In this document: positions 55,751 through 64,000 of the stretch, piece after piece | Numbering within the stretch: the first letter of the stretch is position 1 | Layout of the letters: every line of letters begins with the position of its first letter | Origin: Rhizophagus irregularis | Lineage: Eukaryota; Glomeromycota; Glomeromycetes; Glomerales; Glomeraceae | Reading direction: 5' to 3' | Length of the DNA stretch: 64,000 bases | NCBI RefSeq assembly: GCF_026210795.1 | Contig: NC_089435.1 | Coordinates: 1,302,001 to 1,366,000 of the forward strand | Translations under genes and position numbers: made by a program | Notes under the pieces: generated by a model | Databases searched by the model: none | Told to the model about the DNA's origin: nothing | The model's input: the letters and a program-made list of their open reading frames with translations, nothing else

Positions 55751-56005
55751 AATAAATACAATAAATTTAATCAATATCAATATGATTTAGATATGAAGAT
55801 ATTCACCCTTAGGTAATTTTATTTTTTGGTTGGTCTAGTCCCCAACTATAATAGTATTTTTTAACTGAAGGAAAAAGAAAATAAGTAGTGTTAAAACATC
55901 ACTAAAAAAAACAAAAAAAATATTTTCTACCTAAAATCTAATTTGTAATTTCGTCTGGAACTCCCTATAAAAGAAGAAAAAAAGAAGATAATCTAATTAA
56001 TAAGA

Positions 56006-56061
56006 AAATCACCTCCAAGAATTGAACTTGGACACAAAAATTGTGGAACCAACGGTGATGG
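56006..56061 (-). other. tRNA-like fold, copy 2
   Basis: Same ATCACC/GGTGAT closing stem and CCAAG-TTCAATT-CTTGG arm as copy 1; the middle hairpin changes from CACAATTTCTGTG to CACAATTTTTGTG, keeping the pairing. Confidence 0.45.
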
Positions 56062-56167
56062 ATTTTGTTGAGTTAATAAGTTATTAAGGAAAGAACTCAA
56101 CAAAGGAATGAAATAAAGGGTATCACATGTGAAGAAGGAAATCACATGAGATAGATCAAATGATCAC

Positions 56168-56365
56168 AAGAAAGGTAAATTTTACAAGACAAAGGATCTC
56201 TCTGACACCAATTAAGGGCGATGCAAACGATCCCCTTGTAAAATTTATCTATCTAAGAATGGTCAAATGATCAAGAAAGGGTAAATTTTTACAAGACAAA
56301 GGATCTCTCTGACACCAATCGCTATGCTTCATGGGCGATGCAAACGATCCCCTTGTAAAAATTAT
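56168..56365 (-). repeat. Tandem stem-loop units in the 3' tail, copy 2
   Basis: Two units as in copy 1. One unit has 14 extra bases that complete a hairpin (ATCGC with GCGAT around ATGAAGCAT), so the shorter form is probably a deletion of its loop and 3' arm. Confidence 0.6.
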
Positions 56366-56470
56366 CTACCTAAGAATGGTCAAGTAATCCCAAGTTGACC
56401 AAAGGGGAAAGATTACGTCTCCATGCTATATTTGGTAAGCAATGGGCCAAGCTACGTAATATAAGTTTAT

Positions 56471-56938
56471 TTAATTAAGATATTGGGAGATTAAAAGGAG
56501 AATAATATTCACTAAATAGGTTATTTTATAAAGTAGAGAATAAGAAAAGATGAGAATCTGAATTATGCAATTGAGTAAATAAAGAAAATGAAGAAGAATA
56601 GATAATAATGTAAATAAAATATGAAAAAGAATTGATAATAATAAATGTTTAAAAAAATAAAATATATTAAATAGATATGAAGGAAGAGAAGGGAGTTGGT
56701 TGAGAGAAATGATTATAGTGCACATGAATTTCAATAAGCGAAGAATTAGGACAATTGTATTAGTGAGAATGTTGGTATATATGAGGAGAATTATAAAAAG
56801 AATGTAAAAAAATCCGGTAAGTAATGGTAAATAAGGTTGAGATGTTTCAATGATAGGTAAAGGATTATTGTAACATTTGTTGATTGGAAATTCATTTAAG
56901 ATAGTATTGATAGTATTTGGACACAAATGATAAGACAT
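56471..56938 (-). CDS. Small multipass membrane protein (155 aa), copy 2
   Basis: The open frame begins at 57100, but the ATG at 56938 (MSYHLCPNTINTILNE) aligns with the start of copy 1, so it is used; the preceding 54 codons correspond to the non-coding leader of copy 1. After the polar N-terminus (NKCYNNPLPIIETSQ), hydrophobic segments lie at about residues 38-60, 62-85, 97-125 and 128-152, suggesting four membrane passes. SILLHFLYLLNCII is the longest conserved block. The C-terminus is longer than in copy 1. No known family recognised; function unknown. Confidence 0.55.
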   Translation of the reverse strand: MSYHLCPNTINTILNEFPINKCYNNPLPIIETSQPYLPLLTGFFYILFIILLIYTNILTNTIVLILRLLKFMCTIIISLNQLPSLPSYLFNIFYFFKHLLLSILFHILFTLLSILLHFLYLLNCIIQILIFSYSLLYKITYLVNIILLLISQYLN

Positions 56939-57478
56939 TTTGTAATTGTAAGTTATAAATTTGAATTGAAATTTAGGTGATTGTAAAAGTTTTGTAAGAT
57001 TTGTAAGATTTGAAAAATAATAATATTGAAATTTGTTTTTGATTTTTTCCTTGAGGAAATTAAGGGTATTTATATATTTTTTAAAACCCTTTGAATACAT
57101 AGATACATAGTGAATATATAATAATAAAATAGATAAAAAAAATCAAGATTATCTATGAGTCACAATTAATTTATAAGTTATTTAACCTAAACTAGTAATA
57201 TTAATTGATTTAATGATGACTAATATGTATAATTGTGGCTTATAGTACATAGTTAATATGATTTACTCCCTATAAACTATATAATTAAAGAATATATGAT
57301 ATTGTGCAATATTCCCATATTATTAAAGCTTTTATTATTGTTAATTAAATAAATTTATTAAAAATTTTTATTCAAGCTAAATTTATTTTTGATATATAGT
57401 TTAGAAATTGTATTAGTATCTCTTGAGTGTACTAGTGTACTTAACACATGTGATATACATAAGATTAATTAAAATACT

Positions 57479-57985
57479 GTATACTATAGTATTATTTAAT
57501 AACTAATTATTATAGACGCAAAAACTGACTAAAGTTTCATTTCGGCGTTTTCATATGTAAACCCGTGGGAACTAGGGAGATTATCAATTATCTGGGTTTA
57601 TTTGGACTGTGAGACTGAGTTAAGAGTTAAGATTAATTAAATACTTATACTATAGTATTATTTAATAACTAACTATTATAGACACAAAAACTGATTAAAG
57701 TTTCATTTTGGCGTTTTCATATGTAAACCCGTGGGAACTAGTGAGACTGGACTGTGGGACTGAGTTAAGATACTTATATTATAGTATTATTTAATAACTA
57801 ATTATTACAGACGCAAAAACTGATTAATCATTTTAGCGTTTTCATATGTAAACCTGTGGGAACTAGGGAGACTATTGACTATCTGAGTTTATTTGGACTG
57901 TGGGACTGAGTTAAGATTAATTAAATACTTATACTATAGTATTATTTAATAACTAATTATTATAGACACGAAAACTTCATTTTGG
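57479..57985. repeat. Tandem repeat, four irregular units
   Basis: TAGTATTATTTAATAACTAA occurs at about 57487, 57656, 57782 and 57937. Each is followed by TTATAGACGCAAAAACTG, GCGTTTTCATATGTAAACC and GTGGGAACTAGGGAGA (the last unit is short). Spacing 126-170 bp, differing by internal deletions. Confidence 0.85.
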
Positions 57986-59094
57986 CGTTTTAAAAAATGA
58001 AAATTTGATAGTTACACAAGATCTTAGAATTTAATATTCCCTAATTTGGAGTTGAAGTGTTGTACTATGCTTATGTTTCGGACTATAAAAAAAGTCTATC
58101 TAAGTTATATAGAAAATTTGCAGGTGTAAATATAACAAATTTATATACTGATTATAATATACTGCGTATCGATATAATATTGTATGTTAGTTTGCATTAT
58201 TACTCATATAAAGTCAACGATATTACAGTATCTAATCTCTAATCTTATATTAATATTTTATCTAATAAAAAAACTTATTATAATATATCAAATTTTTGGA
58301 GAAACACGTAATATAACTTGCCAATCACCCATTTTATTACTTTTTAAATAGGTAAAGATCAATTTTTATTGTAGTATATAAGATATACTATAAGATATGA
58401 TTATATGAAAATACTTTGATATTTTGTTATTAGATGATGTAAAGAGACATGAGGTATAGTGTAACGATATAAAGTTTCTTCGGATTTACTCAGGTGGGCG
58501 GGATATGAAAGCAAAATGGATTTTTTTTAATTTTAGAGACTGTTTTGTTATTGAAATGATTAAAATACGCAGTAAATAGAAAGTTATTTACTATAATCTT
58601 TATTTAAAGTAGTAGAAGTTATACAAAAATAATATCCTCTTTAATTTATTAGTTAAGAGAACTGCAATTACCCATAGCAGGTCTTTGACATTTATCAAAA
58701 TAGAAATAATTCCAAGTTATTGATGAAATTAGTCAAGGAATTGAATTATAATTTATACAGTGCCAATTTTATTTTTTTAATTTCTTTTTAAATTTATCCT
58801 TATTTTCACGTGATAAATATATACTACGGATGTAAAAAACTATTTCTCACAATATTTCAGTTCTGTGCAAAGACTCCGTACTTGCTTCTTTAAGTTATAT
58901 TTATTTAATAATAATTAAATTTATAATATTAAGTCACTCATTTTAATAATGAATATAAATAACATTAATATGATAAAATATAGAATAAATAATAGATTAT
59001 ACAAAATATATAATAATTATAATTTTAGAAAATAAAAAAAATAATCAAAATAGTAGAATGATAGAAACGATTTTGAACTATTATAAAAATATGA
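57986..59094. other. Intergenic
   Basis: AT-rich, no gene seen; the plus-strand frame 58057-58242 is unsupported. Confidence 0.4.
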
Positions 59095-59270
59095 TTAGAC
59101 TGAACTTATAATTACTAGTCTTTTTCGTGCATCTTCATTTTCTCTGTTAGTAGCATCTTTATACAATTCAACTGCCTTTTTATCAATTTCGGTTCCAATC
59201 TCATTCTTATAATAGCTTCCAAGTATATATATTCCATTTAAATATCCTTTTTCAGTTGATTTTTTAGATA
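59095..59270 (-). pseudogene. Sel1-like repeat fragment
   Basis: Minus strand reads EKGYLNGIYILGSYYKNEIG, TEIDKKAVELYKDATNREN, EDARKRLVIISSV and a stop. The LGxYY...GIGTxxDxxKAxELYxxA pattern is a Sel1-like (tetratricopeptide-class) repeat, often fused to kinases in Rhizophagus. Only about one and a half repeats remain. Confidence 0.6.
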
Positions 59271-59417
59271 TTCAAAATGATTATAAGATTGAAACAATGC
59301 AATAACAAGTAAAGAGACTTCATATCAATGATGATGGTATGATGATAAAACAATTATTTAAATTCTTATAATAATTATTCTACAGTATTTTATTATTTTT
59401 AATTTTATATTTGATAG

Positions 59418-59565
59418 ACGAAGATGAAGTACATAACAATCCTAATCTTCATTCAGAAGAACAAGATGAATCGGAAATTCCTGATAGTAAGAATTATTTT
59501 TAAAATGTTTAAAATTTACCATAAATTATTAAATTACTAAATTTAACGTTCTTTTAGATATTTAG
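59418..59565 (+). pseudogene. Kinase-tail exon relic, third copy
   Basis: Exon 59418-59486 (69 nt, phase 1) encodes DEDEVHNNPNLHSEEQDESE-IPD; GTAAGA follows, then an intron ending TTTTAG and a short last exon AT ATT TAG (59558-59565). Splice signals are intact but no kinase domain precedes it. Confidence 0.65.
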
Positions 59566-62500
59566 ATACGGATGAATTATATAAATTAGATAACATTATT
59601 ATACCTGATTTTTTTTGCTTATTAAAATTATTTAAACACTATGACTTATGAGATTTTTTTCAAAATTTTTAGTTTGTAATTTGAATAATTTATTCTTTTA
59701 TTTTTATCTTTTTCTTTCTCATTATATTGTTATATTAGTAGCGTAAACTGAACGCGTTTATTAATAAATTTTAAAGTATATTTTAAATTTAAATTTTATA
59801 ATATCTCATGCGTGATAATATGATTCATACAAGAAAATATATAAATATATAAAAAAGTAAATTCATTAAAGTCACGGTGATCGTTAATATGAATTGTTGC
59901 AAAATTTCTTTGATATATATATATATATCCGAAATTACCAGAATTATCATAATTCTGAATCCAAATCACATGATATACTATTTGCTTTTTACGACCGCAT
60001 CTTCGGTAATATAGCGCTCTCACTAACTCATATATTTTATTTACATTTAGAAGAAAAAGGGGTTTAAAATTAAATTTATAATATTCGTTTATTTAGATGT
60101 AATTTTTTTTTTAAAAAAATAATTGCCTTACAATAAAATATTCGTCATTTCGTCTCTTGTTTATGAAAACTATGTACATTTTTTTATTAAATTTTTATCT
60201 ATTATTTTTAAACATCTTATTTATTTATAAAATTATAAAACACATAGTAAACAAATTTTTATATAATTAAAATTTTTTTAAGGGCTGTACAAATAAAAAA
60301 TTTTACATCTAATAAAAATATAATGATGCCTTATTTTGTAAATTGTAGCATGTATAATTAATTTTAAATAAGTTATGATGTCAATATTATAAATAAATTG
60401 AAATTTCTAGAATTACTGCTTAAATTAAGTTTAAAAGTTTAAACAAGTAATAATTAGTGAATAATGTTCCTAATCAGTTATATACTTAATTCGGCCTGTG
60501 ACAAAATATTTGGCGAGAATTACTTTTTTTTGAAAAAGTTTTCAAATGTTTTATTCAAACCGAAACATTTAATTTTAGTAATTTGTTTTATTATTCAAAT
60601 AATAATAATCCAATAATTTATAAATAATCAGAGTTAGTTTGTCTTATAACTCTACTTTTCATTTAAATTTTTAACCAATTTCAAATTATATTCATTAATT
60701 ACTAATAAGTTATACATACTTAATTGTTAATAAATTACTTTGAATTATTATTTATTGGTTGGCTCCCAGAATTTAGATCCAAATTGAATCAGAAAAACAT
60801 AATTTTTTAATCACTGTATCTTATTTACATTTTTTATATTTATTTCTGTATTAATTAATATTTTAATTATGATATCCTAATCTCGTGATTCTAGACTCTA
60901 AATTCTAATTTGTTATTCTCGTATATTGAAATGATAATATTTTGGTTTAGAAAACAAATATTCCTATAACTCATAAAAAAAAAAATTAAAAATACAATAA
61001 ATTCTAAAATCTTAACATTATGAAAGCACTTACTAGTATTAATATATTAAAGTCTATATATGTTTGCTATATTCGGAAATATTACTCTATAAATTTCATA
61101 TTTATTATTCAGTTTTATATAAACTTCCTCATAATTATAATTGGATGTACTTGTAAGTATGGAAGTTGCATAATCTTACCATTTTTCTAAGAATTTCCCT
61201 AATACCTATGGTTATTAAAAGGAGAGGATTTTTGGTAAGTTTTGAATATAAATATGAAAAGAATTCAAATTACAGTTAAAATATTTATTTCATATAGTCA
61301 ACAATATACTCCTTAAGTAAACGGTGTAAAAAAAACAATTTATAAATCGTAAGTTGACCTTTTTTCATTTGAAAATTTCGATTTAAAATCATTAACTTTC
61401 GGGCGGCAATATCATCAACTATCATCAACTTAATAATATCGATTTTTAAATAAACTTCGAGTTTAAAAGTTCATAAATTACTTTCTAATTGTGAAAGAGG
61501 GAAAAATTTAGTTGAAATCTGAGGTTATATTATTTTATCGTTATAGTCTGGAATTTTTTTTTTTATATTTTCAATAAACTTATAAATAAATTGCTGCATA
61601 CTTTTGTTGCGTACTTTAGCTATATAAAATAAAATTTTTTTTATTAACATAATTGTTTAAATTTTTATCAAAAAAATCAACATCCAAATGGTCACACCGT
61701 ACACTTAGCGTTAGAAACTTGATGTATATTGTATCTTAGGCTGATGATAATGAATAAACTTCGATTACGAAAATGGAAACATATTAGTGAAACAAGAAAA
61801 TCAAAGTAAGAATTGAAATTCCCATGCTTTGAATCCATCAGTTTGTCACTTACTTTATATTTATTAAAGAGGACACAATGGTCAGCTTATTAAATAAAGT
61901 GCTAAAGGCGATCAAATTATATTCAAAATGCAATCCATTATAATTTTATAAATTGGATTTTTAAGTAAACTGCTTTGATTTAACATCGATATACTCTCTC
62001 TTGTTCCACCACTTGACGGTAATATTTTTTAAACAACGATCTTGTAATCAGCTTGGTGCTGGTAGAAAACATTTCACGTTAAGATGGAGTTCCATTTATG
62101 ATTCAACAAAAGATGATGTATTTTATTAAGAAATATTCACAAATATATTCGTAAAAATACTTTTATTGCTCTCGAGGTTGACTTGATCATTTTATAGCCC
62201 GTTATAATCTTTCTATTTGTCAAAAAACAAAAATTGGACACATATAGATCTTTCTTTAAAAACAGAATTGTTGAAAAAAAGGTTTAAAATGCTAAAAACT
62301 ATTTAGGTTGGTACTATTGGATGATTAAAATAGATTTATTTGTGTTTTAACAATTGCATCACCCGTTAAACCATTAAATTTTTGTCTTAATAAATATTTC
62401 AAGAATAGAATGCGTTAAGAATGGCAGGATAGGATGGCTAGTAAAGAATATTCTTTTACAAAAGGTGGTAAATGGATTTTAGAAGTTTCTATAGAAATAG

Positions 62501-62719
62501 TTTGCAATAGTTTTAGAAATGATCATCAATTAACATATGTCGAGCAAGCATCCCATTGGGTACGTTTCTTATGAAGAATTTGGGACAAATAAAATTATTT
62601 TGCACAATAAAATAAATTCACTATGAACAATTATTAAGGAACTATTCTTTTCATCCAATCAAAAAAGCAAAGTTTTTATGATTCTACTTTTGAATTAATC
62701 AAGTTCAGGAATGCAAGTT
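59566..62719. other. Long AT-rich region, no confident gene
   Basis: No repeat or domain recognised. A 46-codon plus-strand frame from 62434 (MASKEYSFTKGGKWILEV) has protein-like composition and may be a gene fragment. Confidence 0.35.
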
Positions 62720-63030
62720 CGATTTTTTTAATTAAAAAAAATTTTTTTTTTTTAACGGAAAAATGTCAGGTTTGACGTTTTTAATTAAAAAAAAGAATTT
62801 TTTGATTTTTTTTCTAATAAAACAACATCGAGTTCGACGTCTTTTTCATTAAAAAATGTTTATTTTTTTATTCTTTTAGTGAAAAAACGTCATTAATTAA
62901 AAAACATTTTATTTTATTTTTCATTTTTTTTAATTGAAAGACGCCGAGTTTGACATTTTTTAATCAAAAAAAAAAAACTATTTTTTATTTGTTTTTTAAT
63001 GAAAAAACGTCAGGTTCGACGTTTTTAATG
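62720..63030. repeat. Palindrome array, about five units
   Basis: Repeated TTTTTAATGAAAAAACGTCA, a short loop (GGTT or GAGTT), then CGACGTTTTTAATTAAAA; units vary. Each can form a hairpin. A lone unit is at 16097-16138. Confidence 0.75.
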
Positions 63031-63443
63031 AAAGGGTCAATGGGTCAAATGGGTTAGATTAAAATTCACCCAACCCGTTATCAGATCAGTAAGTTTATTG
63101 GCCCAACACGAAATATTCAGGTCAACCAAACAGGTCACCCAAGTTGACCCGTCCCATTCGGGAACAGCTTCAATAAATAAATTTTATAATAATACTTTAG
63201 ATATTATAATTTAGTTACAAGAAATAACGATTATAATATCATTCTAAGGTAATAATATTAGTAATTTTGAAATATGATGGATTTGGATATTATACTTAAA
63301 TTTACTTAACAAATTGAAAAATGGTAATGTTCAATTCTTTTTTACTTTATTGTAAAAACTGTATGTAAAGTACACAATATAAATATTTTTTATATAATAA
63401 CTGATAAATAATTCAATAAATAAAAAATAAATAACAGAATTAT
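63031..63443. other. GGGTCAA-rich segment and spacer
   Basis: 63035-63175 is GC-richer with GGGTCAA, AACCCGTT and TTGACCCGTCCC words in both orientations; it may be a transposon end. The rest is AT-rich 3' flank of the kinase gene. Confidence 0.4.
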
Positions 63444-64000
63444 TTAATCAATAGGTTTGAAATCATCATCAATCTCCTGAAACACTTCTTGACTAAAAAT
63501 TTTAGAGCTTGTAGAACTTGTAGAATATGCTTGTTGTATAATAGAAGTATTTACTTTTTCTTGAGTTAAATTTGCTTCTTTTTGTGTTAAATTTGCTTCT
63601 GCTTGTGTTAAAGCTTTGTCTGCTTTAACAAATTCAAGCATATCATTTTTTAATTTCTTATCAATATTAGGTACTTCAAAGATACGATTTCCATCCCTAT
63701 TAAATATATAATAATCATTAATACATCCAATCCATTCAGATATAATATCTTCGAGCATTGTTATATCAGGTCTACTGGAAGGATCTGAATCCCAACATTT
63801 TTTCATTAAATCTATATAACATTGTGGAGTATTTTCATCAATTTTAGGACGATCCCCTTGACAAATTTTCGAGATAAGTTCATGATCATATGCTTCACCA
63901 TTAAATGGAGGAATACCTGATGTAAATTCCCACATTATCATTGAGAAACTATAAATATCACTTGCTGGTGTATATGGTTCGTATCTTAATATTTCAGGCG
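63444..64000 (-). CDS. Protein kinase, C-terminal part (5' end beyond window)
   Basis: The frame is open to the window edge: PEILRYEPYTPASDIYSFSM, IMWEFTSGIPPFNGEAYD, LISKICQGDRPKID, YIDLMKKCWDSDPSSRPDIT. These are the APE motif, helix F Asp and the C-lobe Arg of a eukaryotic kinase, in the form common in Rhizophagus tyrosine-kinase-like families. A tail follows with a 7-residue repeat (LTQAEAN, LTQKEAN, LTQEKVN), a Ser-rich patch and an acidic end (EIDDDFKPID). The tail differs from the NNPNLHSKEQDE tail of the 47772 gene. Catalytic loop and ATP site lie outside the window. Confidence 0.88.
   Translation of the reverse strand, partial: PEILRYEPYTPASDIYSFSMIMWEFTSGIPPFNGEAYDHELISKICQGDRPKIDENTPQCYIDLMKKCWDSDPSSRPDITMLEDIISEWIGCINDYYIFNRDGNRIFEVPNIDKKLKNDMLEFVKADKALTQAEANLTQKEANLTQEKVNTSIIQQAYSTSSTSSKIFSQEVFQEIDDDFKPID

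Larger units (their letters stand above)
55985..57290 (-). repeat. Membrane-ORF repeated unit, copy 2 (inverted)
   Basis: Same parts and order as 13240-14545 on the opposite strand: GGGAGTAAATCATATTAA, TAAGCCACAATTATACAT, a TATA-like stretch, CTCAAGGAAAAA, the membrane ORF, two stem-loop units and the tRNA-like fold. Homology fades just past GGTGATTTTCTTA on the 3' side. Confidence 0.7.

Noticed and set aside
55598-55780. 60-aa minus-strand frame with SLGRTS repeats
   Set aside because: Translation of the GACCTAAAG minisatellite.
56939-57100. N-terminal extension of the inverted membrane protein
   Set aside because: The 54 extra codons match the non-coding leader of the other copy; the conserved MSY start is at 56938.

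Overview
The window is eukaryotic, very AT-rich and gene-poor. It contains families of F-box/leucine-rich proteins, protein kinases with a conserved spliced tail, a BTB-BACK-TLDc protein, PD-(D/E)XK and Crinkler-like relics, a Sel1-repeat relic, GT-AG introns of about 70-240 nt and many transposon remains. This gene mix is typical of arbuscular mycorrhizal fungi (Glomeromycotina, close to Rhizophagus irregularis). The assignment is an inference from gene families, not from a database match.

Layout. 1-4.1 kb: low-complexity and repeat DNA. 4.1-7.7 kb: two F-box genes on the minus strand. 8.6-8.9 kb: a small glycine-rich protein gene. 9-13 kb: a MITE-like element, a 5'-truncated LINE tail and a Crinkler-like relic. 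13.2-14.5 kb: first copy of a ~1.3 kb repeated unit with a membrane-protein ORF and a structured tail. 15-17 kb: foldback elements and a MULE-type transposase relic. 17-21 kb: a broken bromodomain + PD-(D/E)XK gene, then a broken PD-(D/E)XK gene. 21.6-28.1 kb: an F-box cluster with three intact genes and two relics. 30-31.4 kb: the BTB-BACK-TLDc gene. 33.5-34.5 kb: a 173-bp satellite. 35.35-43.38 kb: an apparently intact 8-kb LINE with both ORFs open and an exact 21-bp target duplication. 44-46.4 kb: tandem palindromic modules. 46.5-50 kb: a protein kinase whose tail is built from small phase-1 exons, preceded by a duplicate of its last exons. 51.3-54.1 kb: an F-box gene split exactly by a 1336-bp TIR element. 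56-57.3 kb: second, inverted copy of the membrane-ORF unit. 59 kb: Sel1 and kinase-tail relics. 62.7-63 kb: a second palindrome array. 63.4-64 kb: the C-terminal half of another kinase, running off the window.

How it fits together: the resident genes belong to expanded families (substrate-recognition F-box proteins, kinases, BTB-TLDc adaptors) that grow by local duplication, and dead copies lie beside live ones. Around them is a dense record of transposition. The most notable points are the intact LINE, the exact insertion in the F-box gene, the modular phase-1 exons of the kinase tail, the bromodomain-nuclease fusion, and the inverted pair of membrane-ORF units with a tRNA-like 3' tail. Gene models with introns were spliced by eye and have no transcript support here.
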